Assembly: GCF_949628265.1 (NCBI RefSeq)
Contig: NC_088786.1
Location: 13,888,001 to 13,952,000 of the forward strand
Direction of reading: 5' to 3'
DNA from: Cloeon dipterum
Taxonomy: Eukaryota > Arthropoda > Insecta > Ephemeroptera > Baetidae
DNA length: 64,000 nucleotides
In this document: piece by piece, positions 46,219 to 60,878 of the stretch
How the letters are laid out: every line of letters starts with the position of its first letter
Numbering within the stretch: position 1 is the first letter of the stretch
The notes under the pieces: model-generated
Told to the model about the DNA's origin: nothing
Database searches by the model: none
Seen by the model: only the letters and a program-made list of their open reading frames with translations
Position numbers and translations under genes: made by a program

Positions 46219-49200
46219 GAGCCGATTTTTATACAAAATTTCATGGGTTTGACGTAAAACATGCAATTCTCGCCCACTAATCAAATTCAAAATTATTAGG
46301 CAGCACTTTTTAAATAGGGGCGACAGTCTTTGTTCGTGTTTATTCACATAAAATAATACCTTATGAGGGTGTTTTGCAAAACTTGCAGCTTATATTTATC
46401 TGCATCGCGCTCAAATTACAAAACGTAACATCACCATAGCCGAAATGAGGCAAAATAAAAATTTTGTGTGATCTCGCCCCTGCAAATATTTAATCTAATA
46501 AAGCAACAGTAAGTAAAAATTTCGCTCAAACAGTTTAACCACTTAAACAATTGAAATCGAATAAAACACATTTTTGTGTTAATTTTCTGTCGAGTGTTTC
46601 TACGTTTTATACGCACGTTAACGCGATGTAATGAGTTCATTGGCACCCTTGGCTGTAAAAAAGCTGCTAATGCAGTCACGCGGAATCTAATCAAACAGGA
46701 GTGAGTGCATTTCTTTGTTCTGCATGCAAGTGCAAAAAATAAATGCAGCAGAAGCGTCCTTCATCCTCGCTCATTACGTGCACACCTCTCTGTTATGCAC
46801 GGCAATCTTGACACGGAATCAAAATGAGCTTCATTTTTCTACCTGCTGCAGCAGCATGCACCCATTAAAATGCCTTATTTGCGCAACACGCCTCTTAAAT
46901 GGCGTTCTCGTGCAACGAAACACTCTAAATAAATCCACTTTTATGCACACTCGTATATATATCTACTCTTGGGATTCACGATCGCGGATCCAAGTGTTGA
47001 ATTCTATACTAATGATTCGTGTGACGAAAGTTGTGATTGGATAAATGAAATTAGTACTTTTTTAAAGGATAAAGTTTTTAAATAATCATTTCTCGTGCAC
47101 AAGAGCTTGATCCCCATTGAAATGAAAAAAAAATCATGATTTATTTTCCGTTGGTTCCAAAAATTTTTTTCTTATTTAAACGTGAATGTATTTAATATTC
47201 ACCCGTATAAAAATATGTAAATCAGATAGATGAATCTATAAACTATCCTGCAGTTGGAAATGTGCTTGCCATTTTAAAACGGAAATTAACTCTCTTTTAA
47301 TTAATCGATGAATACTTTCATGTTGGCTAAACATCCGCAGTTTATTACCAAAATACCCTCATGTCTGGACATTCTTCACTTGGAATTCATTTGGCTGAAA
47401 GAACTCGGACGCACGGTTGCAAACAAATGGGCTAATGTTTTGAAACACTTGGTTTGTGGCTGGGAGCGACACTTGTCTTGTGCGTTCGGGAAAAACGCGC
47501 AGGTGATTTCTTTCATAGCGCGAGAAGCAGAGAAAGGAAACTCGGCAAAGCAGTCCACCAGAGTAGCATAATAATGTGCGGCAGGTTGAAAAAATAGCTC
47601 CGAATTCTCGTTAGAGCGCGGAAGTGCACCTTGGCGGACCGAGTCCACCTGCTTTTTGCTGCTTAATGGCATCCAACGACGGTGGCTAGGTGCCATTGAC
47701 TAAGGTGTTCTAGAGGACTGACTTTTAAAATTATTTTATTTATGGAAATATTTTGTAACAGACGAAGCCATAAAATTTCTGCTGAATGTTTAATAATTTT
47801 TCAAAGTATTAACTATTAAAGCAATTCTTATTAGGCTTTAATGAGCCAATTTCTGATTTTGAAGTATAGAGGAGGATTTATGGGCATTTAATTACGATTA
47901 GCAGGCAGCAATTACTTTCCATAAACATTCACTTTCTCATATTTACCCCACGCAGTTAAATTAATTTGATTTGAGAGACAATCAGGAAGTCTAGTTTTAG
48001 TGCCGCGCTATTACCAATTTACTTTAAAATTTGATCTTAGTATAATTGTTTTTGTTCTCCACATATATAGAAAAATCAGACAGTTAATTTGTCTCTTTAG
48101 CTGTTAATATTGAAGATTGGTGACGTAATGAAGTTATGCTGCGTGCTGCGTAAAACAAGAGAAAATCAGAACTAAATCCTTTCGAATTTGCAAATTGCTC
48201 TTTAAGGCTACTTTATTACAAAATATCAAAACTGTGGATCTGACACACTTGACAACACGAGAAAAAAAGCGCGTGGAAGAATTACACGCCAATTGCTGGC
48301 ATTAAAGCGTCCGTTATTCTTTCTCTCGTGCTCGCTAAGTTCGCAGAAGGCGAAAGTGAAGCGAACCCCGTGTGTCTTGTGTATTCTTTTCGCACGCACT
48401 TGATCACCATAATTCCCGGGAACACAACCCAATTAAGGATTATCTGCGTGTGCGCGATCGAAATTGAGCGCGCAGGCCGAAAAGCACTTCGCTTGGAAAT
48501 AAGAAGCGCGGTGCGCGGGTAAATCCAGGTGCGATCATAAAAACGCGCCATTGTGTCTCTCTGGCAGCGAACGCAATATTAAATAATATTGCGCGCGGTG
48601 AACACCTGACCGCGTGGATATAAACGGGCATTTTATTGTGATGCTAATTAATTAAATTGTTTTTCATGTACACGCATGCTGGTGGAGCGGCGTTGTTTGT
48701 GCCTCGACGACACATGATAGATTTATGCGAAGTTTACGTGTTTGGCCTGCGCGCCGAACTTAATTTTTCCAGCGCGCAGCAAAGCAAGACCTGCGCGCAT
48801 TGTTGTGCTGCTTTTGTGTACATCCTGTGTGCTCGAAAATTTCAATTAAGTTTGATTTCTTGTCAAGCTGGATGAGATCGTAAGCATCACTCCGTGCAAA
48901 ACTGCGCGCTGATTGTTGGGACGCACGTTTCTCATGCTATAGCTCTGCTGATGCATACAAATTTGGAACACGCGCACTTATAATTGCGTGTAAGTCAGTC
49001 CGAAAGCACGAAATTCACATTTCTTTGATATTGTTGGAGGTTGTATTAAAAGGGAATTGTCCGCCATACAATTAATTTGATGTTGTAAAATGTACAACAA
49101 ACTAAACTGGTGTGAGTGTTGCCGACATTGAGAAACACGCGATTCAGTTTGCTGTCAAAACGCGTATTTTATTCAATCGATCGATCGGTTCGTATTTATA

Positions 49201-50045
49201 CACCCATTCGTTTACCAAGATCCCTGTGCCGACACGCCGACAGCAAGTATTAAGAAGGTCTGTGCATTTGCTGATGATGTGATGTTTTACTATGCGATGG
49301 AAAAATTGTCTCAAAATATTAAAAAAAACATTTTACTAATACAATTTCTTCGTAATAATAATATTTGTTCAATAATTAAACACGCATGTCCACACGGCCT
49401 CATAAAATGTCTAAATTATATACCTAATGCAAAAAGATATTTTTTTTCATTAGATTAAGTTTTTTTACATAACTTTTAAGGGATATTAAAATTTATAAAC
49501 AATATACTCCAAATTTGATGTCAATAATTCTCCTCTAGTTTTAACATTGCTGCTGGAGTCGTATATGGATGAAATTCATAATTTTTAATTCAACAAAAAT
49601 TAAACATATTGAAAAAACACACGGAGTGTCTTGCTAAGAATTAAATCGCATTTTTTCTTCATCAAGGCGTATCGAGAAAATCAAAATTTGTAAAAAAATG
49701 GACAGGCACTTGTAGTCATCAATCATTAAATAAATTTCATACAAATAAATGTAACCGAAAAGAATATCAAAAATTTTATTTTTTTAAATTTTCAATGAAA
49801 AAATAGTAATTAAGAGTGTCGTTGAAATTTTCTGAGGCACCAAGTTAGAGAGCAATCGTATGGGATAAAGAGATCAACCTGCACAATTCAAAAATGTTGA
49901 GGCAGAGATTTGAGGACATACCTTTCCCTGATAGTTACAGTCTGATTTAATACTGGGTTTTTATTTGCAAGACTAGTAAATTTTAATTGTTCAACATTTA
50001 TGCTCTTTCTTGTTCCGAAAACAACGTTATTGATTTAGAAAATCA

Positions 50046-50636
50046 ATGAATGGTTTGGAACGGATCATCAATCCAACAAGCCATTCAAACAAGGATTTGT
50101 TCCTAACTGCAATCATAAGGGATTTTCCTTTCACTTTTACGATTTCCGCACACTTGATAAATTTCACTGGTAGAGGAGAACCAAGGGAGCAAAACACTAT
50201 TAGCGTGCTCTCCTCTCTCTGGCGGGTGACCGACCATGACTCTGTCGGCGGCGTGGAGGGCTGCACTTTGTTTTTTTCCGTGCTAGAGAAAGAGAGCGCG
50301 ATACGCCTCATAAAACACGGTCGACAGCGGGGGGTCACCCGATCAGGGGTCAAACGAATTGATCGCATTTGTACTTATCTCGTCGATGCACCCCGGCTGA
50401 CGAGATCGATGGGTGTGAAAACGAGATGTGATTTTCCTCAGATGGACCGCGCCTCATCTGCACTGATACACAACTGTTGTTCTGACTCTCTTGTTCCATT
50501 GTGTAACATGCTGGGTCGGAATGTCCTCAAACCGTTATGCTGCTGGTGGAAACTCTGCAAAATATTTTTACATTGGATTCGGTATTTGATGATAAAGATA
50601 GTACGAACTCTCTGGGTTCTAAATCAAACTTCATGA
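50046..50636 (+). CDS. Uncharacterised ORF, 196 aa (weak)
   Basis: The longest uninterrupted plus-strand frame in the window, starting at a true ATG and ending TGA at 50634. It has no signal peptide, repeat or known domain. The middle (GC-richer) is Arg- and Ser-rich, and the C-terminus has clusters of Cys, Trp and hydrophobics. The opposite strand is also open over 50027-50368. No poly(A) signal lies close behind. A single-exon gene, a transposon piece or chance are all possible. Confidence 0.2.
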   Translation: MNGLERIINPTSHSNKDLFLTAIIRDFPFTFTISAHLINFTGRGEPREQNTISVLSSLWRVTDHDSVGGVEGCTLFFSVLEKESAIRLIKHGRQRGVTRSGVKRIDRICTYLVDAPRLTRSMGVKTRCDFPQMDRASSALIHNCCSDSLVPLCNMLGRNVLKPLCCWWKLCKIFLHWIRYLMIKIVRTLWVLNQTS

Positions 50637-53600
50637 TAACAATAGATTTGATTTTTTTTTGCATTTTGCAGAAACAAATTATCTGATTTTCAGGTCAGGT
50701 TCCTCATGGAAAGGACCACCAAGGGAATATTTAAATTTTCAAGAACAATGAAGAAGATGATTTTGATTTATTTTATTTTTAATATTTACGGGGAAAAAGG
50801 AGGTTACGCTGTTCTTTGCAATCCTCTTAGGACCGATTTAACTTAATAAGCTGTATGGACCAGCTGAACTTTGATTCCATTTGATTTTAAATAAATTATA
50901 AACATTATATAGCCCAAATCCTGTCTGCGTGTAAACACATAAATAAAAAACAACATTTTATTCGAGTTTTTAAACCACGTGCATCGGAATTACCTTTCTT
51001 GTTATTCAACTCCCAGCACTTTTACATTAGCTTTTAATTTCACAGTTGAATGTATGTAGCATGTGTAGCATACAGTCGATTTGAAAATAAAAGAAAAAAA
51101 AATCATAAATTCATCAGCTGCAAATTACCGGAACAACTTTTTAAGAATGGGTTTATTAAATTTTATGTCAATTTAGTTTTTAATGTATGTTTCCCTTCCA
51201 TCTTTCGAGAAAAGCCACACAGAAGTTGAAATTCCTTTTACGGCATTTTATTATGTGCTAAGCCTTATAGCAAAGCAAAGGCAGGAGCTGAATTTAAATG
51301 GCTACTTATTCCAAAATTTTCCCTGCTCTGGCATGTGTGCACCGGCTGCGACGAAAAAGTGGACACCCTTACGACGCCAAGTGTAATTATTATTACGCTC
51401 TCGTTTCGGCCAAACTGCGCAGGGCAACTTTTTGCCCTGAGCGATTACCAGGATCCATTCCAGCCACCATCTAATTACTTCATTTGCTGTTCTCTTGAGG
51501 AAACAAAGGCGACGCACAGGAGGCTCAGCCTCAGCCTTCGCGCCGCCACTTGAGTTATGAGTTTCCATTTTCGGCCCTCATTGCCCATTCACACCGTGTA
51601 TTTCCAATAACATTGTTTTTCTGTATAATTTTGAATGGCGCCGTGCTGGTGGCACCACACACAAAGCCACGTCTGGACCTGGAAATCAAGAAATATTATA
51701 GTTTTTTTTATTTGATGAATTGAATTCAATTGGAGCAAAAGATAATTTTTTACTAAAATGCTAAGATTACTCAGTTTTCTCAGACTAAACGTGAACCATT
51801 ATTTAAACTTACTAAATTACTTATTTTTAACAATGCAATAATAAATTTATGCTCTCTTTCTGTGTGAACAAGCAAACACAAACATCAAAAAGTGAATAAT
51901 ATTTCGCAAGACGATTATTTATGAAATTATTTTATGTTTAGTAAAAACATCTCTACTTTTAAGAATAAACCTTATTTTGCTAGTTTTTTTCTCACCAATT
52001 TGTTAAAATGGACCCTAATGAAATTATTAAAAAGCTGTCAACTTAGGTTTATTTAAAATGAATCATGACGATGCAACGATTGCAAAAGTTTAGCGGGGAT
52101 GCAGTTGTGTGTCATATTTGTATGATGTCTACCTGTTATAAGTTGAACACCCTCGTCGTCCAGCGCTTCCGCCAGTAATGCAAAGCAGCACTCTCTCGCC
52201 TACAAAACGCACACGTCGCTTTTTTATCTCATTGGTACAAGCGTAGCCATCAAGTCTGTGACGTGAGGTGCATGGCGAAGCACCGCCGTCAAGCATCCCT
52301 AAAAGTTGAGTTTGCTATCAGCATTGATTCTGAATTGTCGAGGAAATCAGTTACGCTCTGGAATATTCAGCACAACGCTGATAAAAGCTAATTTTAAATT
52401 ATTTTCATCACTCTGGAAGGTGACTGAAACACAAAAGAAACAGTAAAACATGATAATTGGGAATATAATACTCATTTTAAAGCAAGAATTGTTTGTACTG
52501 AACGCGGATTAAATGTGACTAACATCTTAAAAAACCTTCTGTTATATGTTATTTATGCTTAGAAAGAATATTACTGGCAGAGATATGAAAAACAATTATT
52601 ACTAAATCCCGAACTTAATTTTTAAGTAGATGTGTAGGCTTATATAACAATAATTTTTCTGATTACTTACCAAGTTCAAAGTCCAATGATGAATAGTTGC
52701 TTTTTAATTAAAAATCACCAAAATTGATCCTGAATATTTTGTCCACTTCTCAAAATGTTGATCATATACTTGTCGGTCTTGTGAAAACTGACACTTTCAG
52801 CCTTCTGATATTTGTGCACTTTCGTATTAAATTAATTATTCATTCATGATTAACTATGTTCCACAAAAAAGCCCTCCGATCGAGTGAGGAAATAAAAATA
52901 TAACATTTTTGCAACCCAGTTAAGATTCGAATGCTTTTCAATTAAATTTATATTGCTCGATTTTGGAACATTAATCTATAAAAAACAATTATTTCAAGCA
53001 TCTTGTTTAACTCGCCGAGGGTGCTTGATTGGCTGCCTGCTGATATCAGTTTAACATGAGAGTCTTTTTTGAAGAACAAGGGAAATATATTTTTTATTCG
53101 ATCTCACTCCTCCGCGCTCGTTACAAATTCATTCCCTTGTGGTGCTGCGTTGCTGTGTGTGTCGCTGCAACGGGAGTGAATTTTCGGAAGAGAGTGAATG
53201 AGAACAACTTTTTGGGTTAATTTATGTGGCCAGCTCGACGGAATGTTGTTTTCGTGGCTGGGACCAAGCAATATAAGCCCAGAGAGTGAGATGGTTCCTT
53301 GAAAACTGGAGCCAGCAGCATTTTCTGCCGTGTCTCCAGCTCGTTTTTATTTATTTTTATCTTGATTGCAAGATGTCGAAGCGTGGAGATTAAAGTCACA
53401 ACAATAAATTTACACGCCTCCTTACAGGAGAGAGAGAAAGAAAGAATTCCCTCTGTCTGATTGGTCTAATTAAAACGCGTCCGTCGCGCAGTAAGAGACA
53501 AAAAATTAGAAGCCTGTTCTGGTTTTTGTTACCGAGAATCGCTGTTTGTTAGCTGCTCACTCCATTACAAAACACTCTGGGATTCATTTTCAATTTGACC

Positions 53601-56043
53601 CTGAATAAAATTACGCTGACAGGTCTTCCAAGTATTTTATGCTTGTACAAAATACATCTAATTGGTATTTTGGATGATCTAGAAAACATATTGTTTAAAA
53701 TGGGCTAAAAATTAACAATTGTAACACGTTTCACCTTCAAAATGGAAAAAATATTCCTAAATATATAAGTTTTTCTATTCAAATAAAATATGAAAATAAT
53801 AAGAAAAGGATACCGAAATTGCAAATATTTGCAACACTTATAGGTAGAATACGTGAAATCACAGACTGCAATGCAGAACCTTGACGTGACGCACTCAATC
53901 GTTGTCAATCATTGCATTTACGATCACTGTTACAAACATATCGAACAAAAAATTTTGATTTTCGGTACCTCATTTTCTCGCAAACATATATACATATTTA
54001 CTAATTCAATTTTAAACATTTGCATCGCTATGCTTTCTATATTGATTCTTGTGAATTTTACAATTTTCAAATAATTTACAAAATAACCCATTTGTGTATT
54101 GCAACATTTTTCTTGGAGCTGGGACATTCTCAATTGAACTGGACCACGCTTGGCAATAAATTAATAAAACACGAATAATAATTTATTAGGTGGGCCGCGC
54201 GCTCTTTCTGATGCACGGAGATTAATAAATACGCGCCGATTCTATATTGCCCCTGGAGGTTAGGCCGCGTTGTACTGTATAATTAAAGAGGCAGAGAGGA
54301 AGAAAGACAAGAATTATGTACGTATGTGTGTATAAAGAGAAAAAAGTGCAATGGCTGACACCTCGGAAAGGTGTTTTAATATGCTTTGGCACCTCCTTTT
54401 ACCTCGGGAGAGAATATGTGTAGCATTTTTCCAACCATTGATCACAGCACAGCAATCCTTTAAAAATATATTATAAATTTCTCGCACTCTGTAATTATCG
54501 GGTCGGTAAATAATACGATTGTCACTCTGGCCGATCGCTCCAGGTGAATGCCACACGGTTTTCGTTTTCAATCCTCGTCGCCTCTCGCCTCTTCACCACT
54601 GGGAAGGGACGATAGCAACGATTGGCCTGTAAACTAAGCTTAAGAGGCTCGAAATGTAGTGATAATAATTATTAATTAAGAGTAAAACTATATCTTTGAC
54701 ATGCTTTTTTAATTGGATCAAGTAATTCGAACAAGAAATCACTACAGAGTAGGAGTTTTTGGCACTTGGTTGGTGATGCAAGATTCTCAGCAAGTTGCAA
54801 TTCAATTACCATTGCATTTTATTAAATATAAGGAATAATTATGAGGTTGTCATACTGCATTCACAAGAATTTAGTTCGGGCCAAAACTTACGGTAGCAAC
54901 GCATTTTTATATATTTAGAGAAGTGCTTCCAAGGTTTGTGTAAGCGCTGTAAATTTTAGACTAGAGAAAATGGTCAAAAGTTGATAAGTATATTTGTGGG
55001 AATTTAGCATTCTTAAAACTGATACAAATATGATAATTGATGCGAGAAACTAACTGCTTAGCCAGACAAAAAAGTAAAAATCCTAAACTACGATATTCTA
55101 TGCAGAGATTGATTTTAATTTAATCTTCAACCTTCAGCCTCAAATTCCTTGGGAATCGAGAAAGTGTGCATGTGGACGTTTTTTGCCTTGGCTCGTCCCT
55201 GCATTCCTGCAGCACCACCTGATACATTCCAATGAGAGGTCCATTTATTTTATAACTCACAACCTGCTTCTGCCCTATCATTTGCATGTCACATAATTCA
55301 AATATTTGTCACTTTGAATTCCATTCTTCAGGTGGGGAAGAATAAATCAAATTTAATTCTATTTTAATATTTCTCTTCTCTCCAATAACATATTTATCTA
55401 AGCGTTACAAAATAGCCAACTGGCAATACGATTTTTTTTTCTGAAAAGACAGGTATCGCTTTATTGATGGTATTTGCAATGACTGTTGTTTATATTTAAT
55501 TTCTGAAATTTTTTATGAATATGCACGTACTTATGCTTAAAAACGATTAATTACATAATCTCTCACCGCAATAGTTAACAATTTAAATCGCTGATCTGCA
55601 AGCACTGTAAAATCGTCATATAATTTTCTCATATTTTAAATCTGAAAGAATGATCAGAAACGATTATTTCATAAACTTTCTGAAGAAAGCATTAATTAGT
55701 TTTTGAGGACGCGTTTTAAATAATCAGCAGATCATTCTCATTATATGCTAATGAAAAGACAGGCATGGTCTGAAAATTTGAACCTCCTGTCACGAGTGAG
55801 AAAGTAAAAGATGTCGAGTTGCATCATTTGCGCTGTGAGAAGCAGTGCTTTTGCCTTTTATAAGCGAGAAAAAGAAGAAGAGCAGAGCCGTAATGCAGAG
55901 TGATGTGTTTGACCCTTGGTCGGGGCCTGGTCGGGATGATTGGACACTGATGAATGAGATCGCTGATCCCCCTTAATTCAGCCGAAATGAAAAGGGCACA
56001 TTTCGCTGCGACGGCGAGCAGGTCCCACACCTTGCTCATTAGC

Positions 56044-56044
<1 letters not shown>
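50637..56044. other. AT-rich non-coding stretch
   Basis: No supportable gene. Isolated splice-like donors on the minus strand (for example CTTG/GTAAGTAATC at 52669) have no matching exons that I could verify. Confidence 0.5.

Positions 56045-56135
<91 letters not shown>
56045..56135 (+). repeat. (CT)n microsatellite, 91 bases
   Basis: A perfect CT run. It is followed by a TATA-like sequence (CATATATATAAG at about 56157-56168). Confidence 0.98.
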
Positions 56136-56137
<2 letters not shown>

Positions 56138-59100
56138 GCCTCGACGCAACTCACAGCATATATATAAGTGAGCGAGACGAAAGGGCTGAATATTCAAAGC
56201 GTTCGCCTCTCTCATTTTACCCAAACTCTCCTCGGCACACTCCCTTTTCGGCGTTAACACCTTAATAGATTCTTCCTTTCGTTGTAGTCAATTATGATAA
56301 TTTTCGGTGGTCATGCAGACTGTGATTCTCTACACATTTTGGGAAAAATAAAAATATTTTATAAAACCAATATCTTTTGTAGTCTTTTTCATAATTTATT
56401 TATGCTATAGATACCCTTTTGGCGAAATCTATTAAAATTGTAAATTAAATAAGTTCATTTTTTACATTAATATAGATCAATAAACTTATTTATTTCCCGG
56501 TTGAAAAATATTCAGAAAGTGTGACGTGTCTGTTTCGTTCTATTGCCTGAAACCTTGGAATTCTTCGCAGCAAATCAGGTGTTCAAACAACAGTAAGACG
56601 CCAAACGAAATGCGGTGATGAATAATGAGCGGGGAAGCGAAAGAGAGGAAAAAGCTCGTTCTTCTCGCAACACACAACAAATTACTTCCTCGGCAGCGTC
56701 GTCATTATTGCAGCAAAGCAGGGAATCGCGCGAGTTGTTTCTTCTTCCAGCAGAGCAGCGTGTATTTACCCAGGGCATGCACACACTCACATACTTACAG
56801 CGAGAGACGAGTCCGAGGAATCGACTTTACATAAAGTCGCCATAAATCTGTCGACTAAGGTTATCATTAGGCCGTCGCAAGGATGAAAATTTTGTGCGCC
56901 TCGCCTCTCGGCCGGCTATTGTTCTTGAAAAACACTACCGGCTAGGAAGCTCCGCCACACACCATCACCTGGCCACACTCACTCACTTTTTGCCTCACCT
57001 CTCCCTTGTATACTTTATACACACACACTCCGCATTATGCAAACTTTCTTTGTATATTTATCGTTTCTGCTGCGCCACACACACAGCACACACTACACAC
57101 TTCTTACGAGAGGCGAAATAGGCGCACGCCAATTGAACCCTTCGACCACACAGGCGAAAACGACCCGAACGCTCGTTCAGAATGCCAGTGTGGGATGCTT
57201 TTATGCCTGTAATTCGTCCAAAAGGGACGTTCAATTTGACATTAATGAATGGAAAGCATATTAAACACGATGATGATTTGAATTATTGCACACGTTTTCC
57301 CGATTTTCGCTTATCTCTTGATTTTGACGATGAAGAAATTCCAAGAACAAGAATTCACAATTCTTGAATTAATTGAGGCTGTCCTTATAAAGTATAGATG
57401 TATATAGATCAAAATGCTAGTCAATTGACAACGAATGAACAAGTTAAGTATAGTTTGAGCTACAAACCCAAAACAACGCTGCAAAATTTTTGAAGATTCA
57501 ACTAACCATAAGCAGATAAAGGAATGATCAAATGATTAGAAATTGCAAAGGGAAATTAGAATGATTCTACTTTCACATTTTTTAACAAACATTTGGTTTA
57601 TGTAAAAGAGAAAAATGCACATTTTTTTAATTAATTGGAACACTTTGAAAAGTAAAGTTAGGCAAAATCACAGCAGAGCCTATTCTCAGGTTGCATAGCT
57701 CTTATGTTCGCCTCTATGATGCGGACAGGATTTTTTATCCTTTGGAAGAGACAAGTCTTCCAGGACTCATGTAGTGTCCAACAGAGACTTTTTGTTTCAA
57801 ATTTCTCATTTATTTCAAGGGAGAAAAGCATAAGTAAGGATACCAAAGACCATAAAGAGACTGAAGTGTTAAGTCCTGAGATAATATTGTTGCTTATTAT
57901 TTTTGCTATATTGGAAAGTTATAGAAATTTCGAGTCCAAGTTTCCAGATTCTTGAAGTAAAATTTAATAGTGAATTGGTAGAGTGTATTTGAAAAATTTA
58001 TTTATAGCAATTTTTTAAAGCCCTCTCACAATCTTTGGTGCCTAGCAAGTATATGTATAATTTGGTCTGGAATCGTCTGGTTCGTTTTTTGACAGTTTAA
58101 AAATACTGAAATCTAATATATTTCAGTTTTACTATAAGAACCCGCCCATAACTCCTTACCATAAGGATTAAAATGTATGGAAGGTAGACCATCCTTATTG
58201 TACAGTTAGAATCTGAAAGCAGACAATGCTTCGACAGCTACAATTTAAACCTGCAAATATGTTTATTTTAACGCTTTCGGTTTCTGTGTCACGTGCGCTA
58301 AGATGTTGCAAAATGATAATTTCAAGATCATTCGTGTAAGTGATTGTATGTCATGGAGTACATTGAAATTATTTACCGTATGCTAAGATGGGGTTAAAAT
58401 AAAAAATGATCCAAAACACTAAAAGAATTTATTTCTGCGTTGCAGTCTTTTTGCAAAATGTAAAAGTGGGTACGTTGGATTTTTCTCATATGAATATCTT
58501 AATATATCACTGTATGTATATAATTTTTAGAGAATTCCCAATATGATGTAGCAATATTTTTTGCACGGCAGCTGATCTTTAAAAATTTGGAGCAACAGCA
58601 AGGGAACCGGCTAAATTTCCCCTTGTAAAAAGATTAAGATTAAGGCGGAGTAAAAGAAAGAAACGTTTGCATACAATAAAAACTCATACATAAGATCAGC
58701 ATTGTTAGGCGCGCAGCGAGATAAATCAGCGGCGGCGAAATCAGCGCGTAATGAAAAATTGGCCGCTGATTGCGTTCGCACAAAGTGACAATCCGAATCG
58801 GCCGCGCGCGGTCGAAATGAGAAGGCGATTGTTTAAATTAACACAAAGGAACACCCGCCGCGCCAATAATAAGAGTAGCAAGGTCGGCCAATTGAATACA
58901 CATGCTAAAAAGCATATTCGACCCAACTAGCGAAAGCAAAACAGGACAAGGCGATTCTCACGAGTCGCTAGGACACTCGATATATACGCTCTGGTCATTT
59001 ACAGGCAGGCCCAGAGTTGATTTTCAAATACCTATACCTTTAAATTTGATTCGAATATTATTTTTTCGATATACTAGCTCGAAATACTATACTATCTCTA

Positions 59101-60752
59101 GAATATGGAAATAACAAAGTGATTTCGAAACAGGATGAACATTAAAATGTCAAAAGTACGGGGAAATTTTGTTCTAGTGGAAAATTATTTGATTTGATTA
59201 TGCGCACTGGGGGCAGTTTTAAGAAACGATGGAAAATTAAAAAAGAAACATGAAAAAACTATCACGCCGTTTTTTTTCTTACTCATTTCGACAAGATAAC
59301 AGCATCTTTGAATAAGACATCAACCCTGTGAATAAAAGTATTTAAGAGCTATAACACTTCATTCAGTTAAAAAATTTTATCAATACTTTGCATAATCAGT
59401 ACAATGAGGATGATAAAATATAATTTTAATATACATTATCTTTTCAGGGAAAATGCCATTCCAAAAATAATAAAAGTCAATATGAAATTAAAATAGTAAC
59501 CCAATGGAAAAAAATTAAAATGTATGAACTGTTTTGCATTCCTTCTACAAAGGGGTTTTGGCCCACTCTGTAGAAGCTGCCTTTAACACTCAGCCGTTAT
59601 GCTGACAATGCACTATTACTACTACTAGCAATTTTTATATTGTTCCTCTCTCGATCGCACCTGCCCGACTTAATTAGCAAATTAACAATGACGTCGGACC
59701 GCAGTCTGACACTAATCTCATCTCCGCACTTATAGACTGGACCGTTTTCCCGCGCAATTTCCTTATCGCTCTCTCGCTACGTGTGTCTATATTAAATTAT
59801 AAGTCGGCTGAGCAAATTGCATTGCACGTTTATAGCTCGGGCGAGTGCGGGATTTAATAAAAATAATTACTTTTGCCGAAATCGCGACTCATGATTGGTT
59901 TTATAACGACCGGGGCCGTCGGTCGGCTGCTCGGATCCGTTCGGCCGGCAGCAGTAGGGGTCTTTGGCAAGTCGAGAGAGTCAACAAGATTGATGGTGGC
60001 CCAATGACTATTAGTATTGAGGCCCAGATTATTACTATTATCATTACTATATGCATGTGTTTATGTCCGCTCACAGGTTCGTGGGCAATCAAAACTCTTC
60101 TTGCGCGTCTCGCTGCTTTTCCCACCTTAAAAGGGTTACTGAACAGCTTTTAGCATTGTCAGGGGCGACCTTTTTAATCCAATATCCGCACTAGTCTCGA
60201 CATCCGGTCTAAAATTTATGTATGAGAAACTTTGCCTTACCTTGTGAACAAGTCATCCTTCCAAAGACGGTTAGTTCTGCTTAAAAGTCAGAAAATTATT
60301 ATTTTGTGAAAAATAATCGAACACACATACATAAATAATTAAAAATAAAGTGAAATATTCAAAGGGATTCATTTTTTTTAAAGTTAAATTGGCTTAAATG
60401 TCTTGGCTAAAGGCAAAATTAAGAACAGCTAGTGCTTTCCACCTGGGCGCAGATCTACAAAAATCAGAAACATATTTGAAAAAAAATGCTAGTTAAAGAG
60501 TAAGGAACTTCGTGTATAGATGCTGGAGTGAGTTCCCATCTCTATTTTATAGCAAACACGCGAGCCTCACGGGCATATTGCGCATTATAAAGTTTTTTCG
60601 AAGAGAGCATAGTTTTCCATCAGCACCGTCCATATAAAAAATGTAAATTTATTACAGAATTCGTCGATGAACGCACCGACAACAATGCCTTTTATTCGCT
60701 TTAATTATAGAGCGGAGGCGGCCCTCAGGGCCCGGCCGCCGCGCCACGTGAA
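56136..60752. other. Non-coding stretch
   Basis: GC-richer blocks at about 56,570-57,180 and 59,640-60,120. A 61-codon ATG frame at 57182-57367 follows an acceptor-like CTCGTTCAG and is acidic at its end (LSLDFDDEEIP), but has no other support. Confidence 0.45.
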
Positions 60753-60800
60753 CTATGCCGGGGCCCAAGCGGCCCCCGGGGGCCCCTGGCCGGGCATCCA
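60718..60800. other. Extremely GC-rich spike
   Basis: About 80 bases with very few A or T, including runs of C and G and a CACGTG E-box, set in AT-rich surroundings. No rRNA or tRNA similarity was recognised. Confidence 0.7.
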
Positions 60801-60872
60801 CCCACGTAATTTGAGGTTCAAATCGAGGGTGGAAAATTGAGGTGTAATTACCTGGCTGGCGCAGGTAGCCAT
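60753..60872 (-). CDS. Candidate small ORF, 39 aa, minus strand
   Basis: CAGATGGCT gives a strong start context. The frame reads MATCASQVITPQFSTLDLNL, then passes into the GC-rich spike (MPGQGPPGAAWAPA) and stops at 60753. It could be a complete small ORF or a first coding exon ending at CAG/GTAATT or at AC/GTGGGT. It overlaps nothing better supported. Confidence 0.25.
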   Translation of the reverse strand: MATCASQVITPQFSTLDLNLKLRGWMPGQGPPGAAWAPA

Positions 60873-60878
60873 CTGAAT

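Larger units (their letters stand above)
42919..50045. other. Non-coding stretch with microsatellites
   Basis: AT-rich with GC-richer blocks (about 45,100-45,700 and 48,250-48,950). Minus-strand and plus-strand frames of 60-108 codons exist, but none has domain or splice support. Some run through the CT and AT repeats and are artefacts. Confidence 0.5.

Noticed and set aside
46026-46347. Several open frames running through the AT repeat
   Set aside because: They are Ile/Tyr repeats created by the microsatellite, not genes.
55954-56265. Ser-Leu and Arg-Glu repeat frames at the CT tract
   Set aside because: Dinucleotide repeats are open in all frames; the peptides are artefacts. The same applies at 61473-61962 and 43838-44164.
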